Shown here in pieces: positions 16,082 through 25,190 of a DNA stretch of 64,000 nt; position 1 is the stretch's first letter, and each line of letters starts with the position of its first letter. Below the pieces are notes generated by a model. That model made no database searches. It saw nothing but the letters and a program-made list of their open reading frames with translations, and had not been told where the DNA came from. Origin of the DNA: Pseudomonas sp. StFLB209 (GTDB lineage Bacteria; Pseudomonadota; Gammaproteobacteria; Pseudomonadales; Pseudomonadaceae); NCBI RefSeq assembly GCF_000829415.1, contig NZ_AP014637.1:930001-994000 (forward strand), given 5' to 3'. The position numbers and the translations under genes were made by a program.

Positions 16082-17791
16082 TTAAATGGCGATTTTCCAG
16101 AGGCGGGTTTCATCGAACAGATCGAACGCCTCGTGTTCCGGGTCCAGCGGCGGCACTTGCAGTTCGGCGCCGCTGCCGGGCAAACGCGGCACCGAGCCCA
16201 GCAGGCGCCGGGTGTATTCATGGGCCGGCTGCTCAAACAGTTGCTCAACCGGGGCCAGCTCCACCACCTCACCATGGCGCATCACCAACACGTCGTCGCT
16301 GACGTGGCGGATCACCCCCAGGTCGTGGGAAATGAACAGGTAAGCCAGGCCCAACTCGTCTTGCAGGTCAGCCAACAGGTCCAGTACCTGGGCCTGAACC
16401 GACACGTCCAGCGCCGACACCGGCTCGTCACAGACAATCACCTTGGGCTCACTGGCAATGGCCCGGGCGATGGCGACCCGCTGGCGCTGACCACCGGACA
16501 ACTGCAATGGCCTGCGCTCGGCCAGTTCTGCGGGCAGGCGCACCTGATTGAGCAAGCGGGTGATGCGCGCCGGGCGCTGTTGGGCGTCGATACCAGCAAC
16601 GTGCAAGGCGTCGTCGAGAATCTGCGCCACGCTCCAGCGCGGGTCGAACGAGCTGAGCGGGTCCTGGTAGATCACGCTGATCTCGCGGCGCAGCGGCCGG
16701 CGATGCTTTTCATCAACCCCGCCGTGGGGCAGAGTCCACGGCTGGCCCCGGTAATGCACTTCACCGGCATCAGGCTGCAACAGGCCCAAAGCGATACGCG
16801 CCACGGTGGTTTTGCCTGAGCCCGATTCACCGACGATGCCCAGCGTGCGGCCGGAGCGCAGCTCAAAGCCGACATCCCGCACCACTTGCCGTACCTGGCC
16901 GTCAGGCCCCAGATAACGTTTACCCAAACCCTGGGCGCGCAGCAGCACTTCAGCGTCCTGACGCACTGGCGGCGACACGTAGCTGGCACGCTCCGGCGAC
17001 AGTCGGCTGCCGCGTGGATGCTCAGCGGGCACCGCCGCCAGCAGCGCTTTGGTGTAGGCATGAGCCGGCTGGCGCAGCACTTGCTCCATCGGGCCTTGCT
17101 CGACCACTTCACCGTGACGCATGACCACCACGTCGTCAGCCAGTTGCGCGACCACCGCCAGGTCATGGCTGATGATCAGTAACGAGGCGCCACGGGCCTT
17201 GATCTGCTGGAAGACCTCAAGAATCTGCGCCTGCACCGTGGCGTCCAGCGCAGTGGTCGGCTCGTCGGCAATCACCAGCGCCGGGTCCATCGCCAGCGCA
17301 CTGGCGATCAACGCCCGCTGGCGCAAGCCGCCAGACAACTGTCCTGGCCGCTGCCGGGCACGCAGCGCAACATCCGGCACGCCGACCCGCTCCAGCAATT
17401 CCAGTACCCGCGCCTGGCGTTGCGTGCGGTTGCCGAAGCGATGGGTTTCCAGCACTTCAAGAATCTCTTTGCCCACCGGGCGCAACGGGTCCAGCGACAC
17501 CAGCGCGTCCTGCAGCACAAAGCCAATGTCCTTGCCGCGTACGCTGCGCCATTGCCGCTCGCTCAGGCTCAGCAGGTCGCGCCCGGCAAAACTCAGGCCC
17601 CTGGCGGCCACCTCGGCCCGGCCGCCGGCCAGCCCGACCAGGCTGCGGGCACTGACGCTCTTGCCCGAGCCCGATTCACCGACCAGGGCCACGCAGCGTC
17701 CCGGCGCCAAGGTAAAGGACAGGTCATGGACCACGGTCTGGCCATCGAACGAGACGTTCAGGCCATCGACAATCAGAGTGTTATCGCTCAT
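16082..17791 (-). CDS. Fused dipeptide/nickel-type ABC importer ATPase (DppD-DppF in one chain)
   Basis: 569 residues with two complete nucleotide-binding domains. First: Walker A GESGSGKS near 40, signature LSGGLRQR, Walker [13 protein letters not shown]. Second: Walker A GESGSGKT near 330, signature LSGGQRQR, Walker B VIVCDEPVSALD. The layout equals DppD plus DppF (or GsiA) joined. It powers the two permeases encoded just upstream; start and stop overlap by 4 bases (ATGA). Peptide-family importers in this island are likely to bring in sulfur-containing molecules larger than sulfonates, for instance peptides or conjugates. The substrate is inferred only from neighbours. Confidence 0.88.
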   Translation of the reverse strand: MSDNTLIVDGLNVSFDGQTVVHDLSFTLAPGRCVALVGESGSGKSVSARSLVGLAGGRAEVAARGLSFAGRDLLSLSERQWRSVRGKDIGFVLQDALVSLDPLRPVGKEILEVLETHRFGNRTQRQARVLELLERVGVPDVALRARQRPGQLSGGLRQRALIASALAMDPALVIADEPTTALDATVQAQILEVFQQIKARGASLLIISHDLAVVAQLADDVVVMRHGEVVEQGPMEQVLRQPAHAYTKALLAAVPAEHPRGSRLSPERASYVSPPVRQDAEVLLRAQGLGKRYLGPDGQVRQVVRDVGFELRSGRTLGIVGESGSGKTTVARIALGLLQPDAGEVHYRGQPWTLPHGGVDEKHRRPLRREISVIYQDPLSSFDPRWSVAQILDDALHVAGIDAQQRPARITRLLNQVRLPAELAERRPLQLSGGQRQRVAIARAIASEPKVIVCDEPVSALDVSVQAQVLDLLADLQDELGLAYLFISHDLGVIRHVSDDVLVMRHGEVVELAPVEQLFEQPAHEYTRRLLGSVPRLPGSGAELQVPPLDPEHEAFDLFDETRLWKIAI

Positions 17792-18651
17792 GGCAGGCGG
17801 CCCTCCAGGCGTTTCTGGATGTAGCGGCCGGTCGCCGTGGTCGACAGGGTGGTCAGCACGATGAACAGGCCGGGAAAGAAGGTCAGCCACCAGGCAGTGG
17901 CAATGAAGTCGCGGCCCATCGACAGCATGGTGCCCCACTCCGGCGCCGGAGGTCGGGCACCCAGCCCCAGAAAGCTCAGCGCCGACGCCCAGACGATGGC
18001 CTGGCCGACACCCATGGTGATGGTCACCACCAACGGACGCATGGCATTGGGCAGCAACTGGCGCAGGATAATGCGCGAGGTCGGGTGGCCCAGCGCCCGG
18101 GCCGCCTCGATGTAACCGGCATTGCGCACCGCCAGTACCTGGCCACGGACCATGCGCGCATAACCGGGGGCACCGCCCAGACCGGTGGCGATGATCAGCG
18201 GGCCGATACCGCTGCCGAATACCGCGACGAACAACAGCGCCAGCACCAGACTTGGGAAGGCAAACAGCACTTCAAGCAGCCAGCCCACACCACGGTCGAT
18301 ACGCGCCCCACCCAGCCCGCCCAGCAGCCCCAAGGCAATGGCGATGGTTATGGATAACGCGGTGGCGGCCACCCCGATGAACAGGCTTTGCCGGGTGCCA
18401 TGGATGATCCGGGCAAAAATATCGCGGCCTGACTGATCGGTGCCCAGCCAGTGTTCCCAGCCCGGCGGCACAAAGGCGTCGCGGGGCACGATGGCCAGCG
18501 GGTCGATGCGGGTGAACAACTGTGGGGCCAGCGCGGCGAGTACCAGCAAGCCGAGAAAGCCGATCGACAGCGTTGCGCCCCAGGGTGGCAGGCGCCAACG
18601 GCGTTGGCGCAGCAGCGGACGGTGAGTTGCCGCAAGGGTCAGTTCGCTCAT
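17788..18651 (-). CDS. Dipeptide-type ABC importer permease (DppC-like)
   Basis: 287 residues with an N-terminal helix, then a BPD_transp_1 domain. The block HWLGTDQSGRDIFARIIHGTRQSL is the classic DppC/OppC periplasmic signature, and YIEAARALGHPTSRIILRQLLPN is the EAA loop. The start at 18651 shares one base with the stop of the upstream permease (TGATG). An earlier in-frame start exists, but coupling favours this one. Inner-membrane channel subunit paired with the DppB-like protein. Confidence 0.87.
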   Translation of the reverse strand: MSELTLAATHRPLLRQRRWRLPPWGATLSIGFLGLLVLAALAPQLFTRIDPLAIVPRDAFVPPGWEHWLGTDQSGRDIFARIIHGTRQSLFIGVAATALSITIAIALGLLGGLGGARIDRGVGWLLEVLFAFPSLVLALLFVAVFGSGIGPLIIATGLGGAPGYARMVRGQVLAVRNAGYIEAARALGHPTSRIILRQLLPNAMRPLVVTITMGVGQAIVWASALSFLGLGARPPAPEWGTMLSMGRDFIATAWWLTFFPGLFIVLTTLSTTATGRYIQKRLEGRLP

Positions 18652-19640
18652 CAGTGCTGCTCCTGTTGCCGAGGGTCGATCCATTGATAAAGCAGGTCCA
18701 CCAGAATGTTGGCCAGCACATAGCCGGCGGCCACCACCAGGCTGATGCCGATCACCAGCGGCAGGTCCTGGGTTTGCACCGCCTGATACAACTGACGGCC
18801 CACGCCCTTGCGCGAGAAGATCACTTCACAGACCACCGCGCCGCTGATCAGCGCACCGATGGCCCAGCCCGACAGCGACACCCCCGGCAGCAAGGCATGG
18901 CGCAGGGCATGCTTGAAACGTACTTTCAGATCGCTCAGGCCACGGGTGCGGGCAGTCAACACGAAGGGTTGCTCCAGGGTCAGTTCCAGCGACTCGCGGG
19001 TCACTTGAGCAATGAACCCGGCCAGCGGAATGGCCAACGACAACGCCGGCAAGACCAGGGTCGCCAACCCGTCGCTGCCGGCTGGCGGGAACCAGCGCAG
19101 GCCAAAGGCAAACACCGCCAGCAACACCACCCCCAGCCAGAAATGCGGCAATGCGGCGCTGAGGGTTTCCAGCAAAGAGGCCGCGCCGCCAATCAAGCGC
19201 CCGCGCCCGGCGGTGATCACCGTGGTCAGCAGCACCAGCGCCCAGGCCAGCACCAGGGCCGCCACGGTCAGTTCCAGGGTCGCGCCGCCCTGCTCGGCCA
19301 GAACCCGGGTCACTGGCATATGCTGGGAATAGGAGACCCCGAGGTCACCTTGCAACAGGCGGCCGAGGTACAGCACGTACTGAACCGGCAACGGCTTGTC
19401 CAGGCCGTACTCGGCACGGGTGGCTTCGATGGTTTCCGGGCTTGGGTTGGCGCTCGGCCCGCCGAGAATCGCCAGCACCGGATCACCCGGCATTGTGCGC
19501 AAGGCAAAGAACGTCAGGGTCGCGACCGCCAGCAGCACCAGTGCCCCACCGCCCAACCGCAGCAGCGCACGGCGGCCCAGCGCGGCCAGGCGTTCGCGGC
19601 GCGGATCGGTCACGCCCGACGGCGTCGTTGCAATACTCAT
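18651..19640 (-). CDS. Dipeptide-type ABC importer permease (DppB-like)
   Basis: 329 residues. A leading transmembrane helix, the DppB block TMPGDPVLAILGG, PETIEATRAEYGLDKPLPVQY, then five helices with the EAA-region sequence RTRGLSDLKVRFKHALRHAL. Start at 19640 overlaps the binding-protein stop as ATGA; the slightly earlier in-frame start has no ribosome site. Partner of the DppC-like permease encoded next. Confidence 0.87.
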   Translation of the reverse strand: MSIATTPSGVTDPRRERLAALGRRALLRLGGGALVLLAVATLTFFALRTMPGDPVLAILGGPSANPSPETIEATRAEYGLDKPLPVQYVLYLGRLLQGDLGVSYSQHMPVTRVLAEQGGATLELTVAALVLAWALVLLTTVITAGRGRLIGGAASLLETLSAALPHFWLGVVLLAVFAFGLRWFPPAGSDGLATLVLPALSLAIPLAGFIAQVTRESLELTLEQPFVLTARTRGLSDLKVRFKHALRHALLPGVSLSGWAIGALISGAVVCEVIFSRKGVGRQLYQAVQTQDLPLVIGISLVVAAGYVLANILVDLLYQWIDPRQQEQH

Positions 19641-21271
19641 TTGCTCACCCATGCGTCATAGAGATAGGTCACCGCCAGCGAAGGCTCCAGGCGCACGCCA
19701 TGGGCGGTCTTGTAGATACCCAGGCGGGTGCTCTGCGGGTACGTGGCCAACTGCAGGTACTCAGCGGCGACCTGCTTCTGCGCCTGGTAGTAGATTTGCC
19801 GACGCTGCTCGGGGTCCTGGGTCGCCAGGGCGCTTTCGATCAAGGCATCGAAGCCCGGATCGGCGTAACCGGCGGTGTTCTGGTGATAACCACCGACCCC
19901 GGCCGGCTGAATGAATGCCGAGCTGTAGATGATGCGCAGCACATCCGGGGTGTTGGTGTTCCAGTAACCGATGCGGATGTCGTAATCCCAGGCGGCCTGA
20001 CGCGCCGTGGCCTGGGCGTCGCTCATCTGGTCCATGACCAGCTCGAAACCGGCCTGACGTGTGGTGGCCTGCACCTGCTCCCAGAGGGTCAATTCCGACG
20101 GTGGGGTGCGGGCGCCGATCACCACCACCACCCGCAGCCGTTTGCCGTCCTTGGTGCGATAACCTTCGCTGTCACGCTGGGTCCAGCCAGCCTGGTCGAG
20201 CAGTTGCGCGGCTCTGGCCGGGTCGTAGTCCTGGATGCGTTCGAACTCCGGGCTATAAAACGGCGTGGCCACACTCAACGGTCCGCCGGCCCTTGGGAAC
20301 TCGCCGAAATACACGCTTTTGAGCGCGCCTTCGACATCGGCACTGCGTACAAAGGCTTCGCGCACACGCACATCGGCGAAGGGTTCGCGGCGCATATTGA
20401 ACGTGCCATTGGTGGGGTTGCCGGGCCGCTGGGCGATGATCAGTTGCAGATCCGGGTTGCGCCGCGCCGCTTCGTGGGACTCGGGCGGCAGGGTCTCGAT
20501 CACATCGACCTCGCCGGCCTGCAAGGACGCAAAGCGTACCGAAGGCTCTTGAATGAACTTCCAGATCACCCGCTCCAGATACGCCGGGCCCTGGTGCTTG
20601 GCGGTGGGCGGCGCCCAGTTGTAATCGGGGTTGCGCGCAAGCTCGATCTGGTTCTGGCGCTGCCACTTGACCACCTTGAACGGCCCGCTGCCCACCGGGC
20701 TTTCACAGTTCTGGTCGCGGCTGCGGGCCAGCGCGGTGGGCGACTGAATGCCCAGAAAGCCCTGGGCCAGCACTTCCAGAAAGGCCGCATAAGGTGTTTT
20801 CAAATGCACCACAGCGGTGTAGTCGTCGATGATCTCGGTGCTGCGGTACTGGCGGATATAGCCCCCGGCGGTACTGGACTGGGTCTTGGGGTTGGCCATG
20901 TGGTCGAGGTTGGCCTTGACCGCATCGGCCTTGAACGCGGTGCCGTCGGTGAACTTGACGTCGTTGCGCAGGTGGAAGGTGTAGCGCAGGCCGTCAGGCG
21001 AAACCTCCCAGCTTTTCGCCAGCCATGGGCCGATCTGCCCTTGGCTGTCCATCGACACCAGCGAGTCGAGGTACTGTTGGGCGACGAACACTTGCGGCAT
21101 GTCGCCGGCCACATGAGGGTCCAGGCAGGTGGGTTCGCGGTCGGTGGCATACACCAGGGTGCCGCCGTGCACCGGCTGGTCGCTATGGACGCTGGCCTGC
21201 TGTTGGCGCTCGCAACCGGCCAGCAGCAGGACTGTGAACAGCGGGGTGAGGTAACGGGTATTGAAGTTCAA
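19637..21271 (-). CDS. Peptide-type ABC importer substrate-binding lipoprotein (SBP family 5)
   Basis: 544 residues with a lipoprotein signal (LLLAGC, Cys20) and an SBP_bac_5 fold: EPTCLDPHVAGDMPQVFVAQQYLDSLV, SWEVSPDGLRYTFHLRNDVKFTDGT and the later FNMRREPFADVRVREAFVRS block. Start is a TTG at 21271, supported by AGGAG 6 bases upstream; no ATG is available nearby. First gene of a seven-gene minus-strand operon (binding protein, two permeases, fused ATPase, SfnB-like enzyme, MFS exporter, acetyltransferase). A -24/-12 promoter lies about 60 bp upstream and an activator dyad a further 75 bp away. Confidence 0.87.
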   Translation of the reverse strand: MNFNTRYLTPLFTVLLLAGCERQQQASVHSDQPVHGGTLVYATDREPTCLDPHVAGDMPQVFVAQQYLDSLVSMDSQGQIGPWLAKSWEVSPDGLRYTFHLRNDVKFTDGTAFKADAVKANLDHMANPKTQSSTAGGYIRQYRSTEIIDDYTAVVHLKTPYAAFLEVLAQGFLGIQSPTALARSRDQNCESPVGSGPFKVVKWQRQNQIELARNPDYNWAPPTAKHQGPAYLERVIWKFIQEPSVRFASLQAGEVDVIETLPPESHEAARRNPDLQLIIAQRPGNPTNGTFNMRREPFADVRVREAFVRSADVEGALKSVYFGEFPRAGGPLSVATPFYSPEFERIQDYDPARAAQLLDQAGWTQRDSEGYRTKDGKRLRVVVVIGARTPPSELTLWEQVQATTRQAGFELVMDQMSDAQATARQAAWDYDIRIGYWNTNTPDVLRIIYSSAFIQPAGVGGYHQNTAGYADPGFDALIESALATQDPEQRRQIYYQAQKQVAAEYLQLATYPQSTRLGIYKTAHGVRLEPSLAVTYLYDAWVSK

Positions 21272-21330
21272 GGTCGCTCCTGCGGGTTACAGCGCCAGTG
21301 GCGGTTGCAGAGATGGTTGCAGGGGCTATT

Positions 21331-21346
21331 GCATGACCCGTGCCGG
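21331..21346 (-). promoter_or_regulatory. Sigma-54 promoter of the peptide-type importer/SfnB-like operon
   Basis: Read on the minus strand: CGGCAC-GGGTC-ATGC, with GG (21344-21343) and GC (21332-21331) exactly 10 bp apart. It ends 60 bp upstream of the TTG start at 21271. Confidence 0.7.
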
Positions 21347-21418
21347 GTCTCAATACCTTGATTTTGTTGGGGTTCGGGGTGAATGCGATGATGGTGGGTG
21401 GACAAAGTGTCGAGGGGA

Positions 21419-21434
21419 TGTTGCTGGTACAACA
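21419..21434 (-). promoter_or_regulatory. Activator site TGTTG-N6-CAACA for the peptide-type importer operon
   Basis: TGTTGCTGGTACAACA (plus-strand reading), a perfect 5-6-5 dyad 75 bp upstream of the -24 element. Fits the same SfnR-type site as at 6185, 10057 and 34347. Confidence 0.68.
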
Positions 21435-21440
21435 GCTGCT

Positions 21441-21584
21441 CTTGATCTTCGAGCACAGATGGCACAGACACCACCGATCGCGACGTTGGTGCAGGCCGAA
21501 CGCAGGCGCCGCGTAGGGGGGATAAGGGCCATGGATGGGCATGTGCGCCGCCCCCCCGAAGCGGCGCCGGAGTGAGGGAACCCG
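21441..21584 (+). repeat. Left arm of a long imperfect intergenic inverted repeat
   Basis: About 145 bp containing CTTGATCTTCGAGCACA, GCGACGTTGGTGCAGGCCGAA, GGGGGGATAAGGGCCATGGA and GGAGTGAGGGAACCC. The reverse complement of nearly the whole block recurs at 21786-21955. Non-coding, although it produces open frames on both strands. Region 21585-21785 between the arms includes CGTCGGGTTCCGCCCCGACG, a palindrome, and otherwise holds nothing recognised. Confidence 0.7.
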
Positions 21585-21785
21585 ACGAACATTCAACCGC
21601 GGCAAAAAATCGTCCACCACCGCAAGGCAGCTTTTACCTGTGTGCTGATAGAAACTGCGGATACCTTACGATGAAGCAAGGCTCATCGCCGCAGTTGTTC
21701 ATACGTCGGGTTCCGCCCCGACGGGCGGGTTACTTTGTCTTGGCAAAGTAACCAAACCGCTTGCTCCGGGTTGGGCCCCTTCGGG

Positions 21786-21955
21786 GTTCCCTCACTCCGA
21801 CGCCACTCCGGGGGTCGGCGCACATGGGCCTTCCATGGCCCATTGCGCCTAACGGGCCATCCATGGCCCTTATCCCCCCTGCGCAGCGCCTCCGTTCGGC
21901 CTGCACCAACGTCGCGCTCGGTGTCGTCTGGGAGATTTGTGCTTGAAGATCAAGG
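21786..21955 (-). repeat. Right arm of a long imperfect intergenic inverted repeat
   Basis: Inverse counterpart of the block at 21441-21584, with a 26-bp longer internal part (around GGGCCTTCCATGGCCCATTG). Repeats of this text are a recurrent noncoding feature of Pseudomonas genomes as far as remembered. Transcripts crossing both arms would fold into a very long hairpin. It lies between the divergent-looking end of the ABC exporter gene and the sigma-54 promoter at 21.3 kb. Confidence 0.65.
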
Positions 21956-21989
21956 TCAAGATCTACAGCACGTCAACGTCAACGCAGCA

Positions 21990-23771
21990 TCATGCTGCCT
22001 GGCGATTCCATAAGCGGTGGTAATACCCCTGTCGGGCCAGCAGTTGTTCGTGGGTTCCGTCTTCGACGATGCGGCCTTCGTCAAAGACAATGATGCGGTC
22101 CAGATGCGCAACGGTGGACAGCCGATGGGCGACGACCAGGGTGGTTTTGTCTTCCATGATTTCGTCGAGCTTGTCCTGAATGAAACGCTCGGTGATCGAG
22201 TCCAGGCTGGAGGTGGCTTCGTCCATCACCAGAATGGGCGCATTCTTGAGCAACACCCGGGCAATGGCGATGCGTTGCCGTTGGCCACCGGAAAGCTTGA
22301 CCCCGCGCTCGCCCACCAGTGAATCGTAACCCTGCTCCATGGCCTCGATGAAGTGCCGGGCGCCGGCGCGTTCGATGGCCGCATGCAAGGCCTCTTCGCC
22401 GGCATCGAGTTGGCCGTAATGGATATTCTCGCGAATGCTGCGGTGGAACAGCCCCGGTTCCTGGGGAATCAAGCCCACCTGCTGGTGCAGCGAATGCTGG
22501 GTCACGCTGCGGATATCCTGGCCGTCGATCAGCACTTGCCCGGCATTGACGTCGTACAGGCGCAACAACAGGCTTAGCAGCGTCGATTTACCCGAGCCGG
22601 ATGCGCCCACCAAGCCCACCCGCTGCCCGGCCGGGATGTGCAGGTTGAAGTCGCGAAACACCGGCTTTTCCGGCTGATAACCAAAGCTGACATTCACAAA
22701 CCGCACTTCACCGCGCTGCACTTTCAGCACCTGTGCGTGCGGCTGGTCGGTGACTTCATGGGGGCGAATCAGGGTGCGCACGCCGTTGGCGATGTTGCCG
22801 GTGGCTTCGAAGAACTCCAGCAGGCGCCGCGACAACCCCGAGACGTCGGTGATGATCATCAGCGACAGGCTGGTGGCGGTGACGAAGGTGGCAATATCGA
22901 TACTGCCGCGCTGCCACAACCACAGCGCCAGCAGCAGGATGCCCAGCTTGAGCAACACGCCGCAGCCGTTCTGGAACCAGCGGATTTTTCCATGTAGCCC
23001 AGTGAACGCTTGGCCGCTTCGACTTCACGGTCGAGAAAACGCCCAAGATACTGGTGCTCGAAAGGATGACGGGCAAACAGGCGGATGTTGGTCAGGTTGG
23101 TCACCGCATCAACCACCTTGCCGGTGCTGACGCTGCGCGCCGCTGAAAAGGCCCGGGCCAGCGGATGGCTGCGCCGCGCCAAAAACCAGCACAGGCCCAG
23201 AAAGCCCGCCGCCCAAAAACCCATGAACGCCGCCAGCCACAGGTCGGCCGTGGCCAACAGCAGCACCGCCAGCGACAAGGTAACCAACAGCGGGATCAGG
23301 TCGAAGATCAGAATCGCCAGGGCCATGGTGGTGCCCAGCGAGACTTCGCTGATGCGGTGCGCCAGGGCCCCGGCAAACTCGCTGGTGATGTAGCGGTGCG
23401 AATGCTGTTGCAGATAGGCAAACAAGGCGTGAGTCACCGCCCGGCGCTGACGCGGCAGGGTGTAGACATGCAGGGCGCTGGCACAGCGCACAAAGAGCAT
23501 TTCCAGCACCAGCAAGGCGGTCAGCCCCAGCAGTGGCCAGGTCAGCGCATCGAACGCGCGATCGGTCTCCAGGCCCTGGGTCACCAGCCGGGTGATCTGC
23601 CCCAGCGCCCAAGGCACCAGCACTGCACAAATCACCGCCGCCGTTTGCAGCCCCAGCATGCCCGCATAAGCCACCCCGGTAGCGCTGGATAAAGGCCCAG
23701 ACAAACGCCAGCGGAGTGTCGGGCAGATGACGAATGTTCCAGCCGCCATCCTCTGTTGCCGGGTCACTCAT
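21990..23771 (-). pseudogene. MsbA-like ABC exporter (permease-ATPase) gene with two compensating frameshifts
   Basis: The 1782 bp would encode about 593 residues of a half-size exporter (transmembrane domain then ATPase), but the frame is broken twice. The N-terminus (MSDPATEDGGWNIRHLP...) runs into a G4 run (plus-strand C4 at 23674-23677) where one base is in excess. The transmembrane part continues in another frame to an A5 run (plus-strand T5 at 22985-22989) where one base is missing, and the original frame resumes. The ATPase is intact: GASGSGKST, LSGGQRQRIAIAR, ILVMDEATSSLD. Both lesions are homopolymer length changes that cancel, which suggests either sequencing error or recent decay. 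Start overlaps the upstream stop (ATGA), so it belongs to the long operon. Confidence 0.8.
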
Positions 23772-25180
23772 GGCTGACCTGCCTGAGCAAATCTCAGCGG
23801 CGGCAAAGGCTGGCTGAGCGCGGCCGGGTCGCGGTAGCGGGCCGCCGGGTGATTGGCCGGCAGGCGCGCCTGGCCTGCGCCAAACAGCCGCTCGCGCAGG
23901 GTTTCGCCCGGCGTGTAGCGCTCACGAAAACGTCCGCGTCGGCGCAACTCAGGGACCACCAGATCGATGAAGTCACGGGCGGTTTCAAACGACAGATACT
24001 GGCGCAGGTTGATGCCGTCGATGCCGTCCACGTCCAGCCAGCGTTCGATCTCGTCAGCCACCACCGTAGGCGTGCCGGCCACGAAATAGCGGTCCTCTTG
24101 CAGACCGGCGAAGCCTTGCAACATCTGCCCGACCGTGGTCTCGGGGTTGAAGCGGTTGAGGGCGCCCCAACCGATATCACCCCGCTTGATGATGTCGGTC
24201 AGCCGCTGATGAGGCGCGTAAGCGCGCAGGTCGATGCCCAGTTGCGCATGCGCCATGGCGCCGTCGGCGCTGACCAGCCGGCGGTAGCTGTCGAGCTTGG
24301 CGGCGACCGCCTCATCGCTGCGCCCGGCGATCACCCCGGCCTGGACGATGAACTTGATGCCCGCCGGGTCGCGGCCTTGTTGTTCGGCATTGCGGCGCAT
24401 GGTTGCGATGTTGCGGCGCACATCTTCAGGGGTCGCGCCGCCGGTGAACACCACCTCGGCATGGCGCCCGGCAAAGGCGCTGCCGGCCGGCGAGCCGGTG
24501 GCCTGGAACAACACCGGGGTGCGCTGACGCGAAGGCTGGCACAGGTGCGGGCCGGCGACCTTGAAATGCTCACCCACGTGGTTGATGTAACGCACCTTGG
24601 CCGGGTCGGTATACACGCGCTGCTCACGGTCCTGAATCACCGCGTCGTCGTCCCAGGAACCCTCCCAGAGTTTGTAGAGCACATCAAGGTATTCGTCGGC
24701 GATTTCGTAGCGGTGATCGTGGGGCACTTCCTGGTCCAGGCCGAAGTTACGCGCAGCATTGGGCAGGTAGGAGGTAACGATGTTCCAGCCCACCCGGCCC
24801 TTGGTCAGGTGATCCAGGGTGCTCATGCGCCGGGCAAAGGCAAACGGCGGCTCGTAGGTGGTGGAAAAAGTCACCCCAAAGCCCAGTTCACGGGTCACCG
24901 CCGCCATGGCCGGGATCAGTAACAACGGGTCATTGCTGGGCACCTGCAAGCCTTCGCGCAGGGCGGTTTCCGGGCCGTTGCGAAAGCGGTCGTAGACGCC
25001 CACGACATCGGCGAGAAACACACCGTCGAAGGTGCCGTACTCCAGCAGTTGGGCCAGCTCGGTCCAGTAGTCCAGGTCGTTGAAGCGATGACGGTTGTTG
25101 TCCGGGTGAACCCACATGCCATGCATGATGTGGCTGACGCAGTTCATTTCGAACAGGTTGACGTGCAGTTGCTTGGGCAC
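23768..25180 (-). CDS. NtaA/SnaA/DszA-family FMN-dependent monooxygenase
   Basis: 470 residues, the large class of luciferase-like monooxygenases (DszA, NtaA, DmoA are 440-480 residues). Visible family blocks are GVFLADVVGVYDRF, GVTFSTTYEPPFAFARRMSTLDHLTKGRVGWNIVTSY and NFGLDQEVPHDHRYEIADEYLDV. The GTG at 25180 is used because AAGGA lies just ahead; the longer open frame upstream reads through the preceding ATPase gene. It follows the fused ATPase by 10 bp. DszA-type enzymes cleave C-S or C-N bonds using FMNH2 and O2. Here C-S cleavage is inferred from the island. The exact substrate cannot be told. Confidence 0.86.
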   Translation of the reverse strand: MPKQLHVNLFEMNCVSHIMHGMWVHPDNNRHRFNDLDYWTELAQLLEYGTFDGVFLADVVGVYDRFRNGPETALREGLQVPSNDPLLLIPAMAAVTRELGFGVTFSTTYEPPFAFARRMSTLDHLTKGRVGWNIVTSYLPNAARNFGLDQEVPHDHRYEIADEYLDVLYKLWEGSWDDDAVIQDREQRVYTDPAKVRYINHVGEHFKVAGPHLCQPSRQRTPVLFQATGSPAGSAFAGRHAEVVFTGGATPEDVRRNIATMRRNAEQQGRDPAGIKFIVQAGVIAGRSDEAVAAKLDSYRRLVSADGAMAHAQLGIDLRAYAPHQRLTDIIKRGDIGWGALNRFNPETTVGQMLQGFAGLQEDRYFVAGTPTVVADEIERWLDVDGIDGINLRQYLSFETARDFIDLVVPELRRRGRFRERYTPGETLRERLFGAGQARLPANHPAARYRDPAALSQPLPPLRFAQAGQP

Positions 25181-25190
25181 AGTGAGATCC

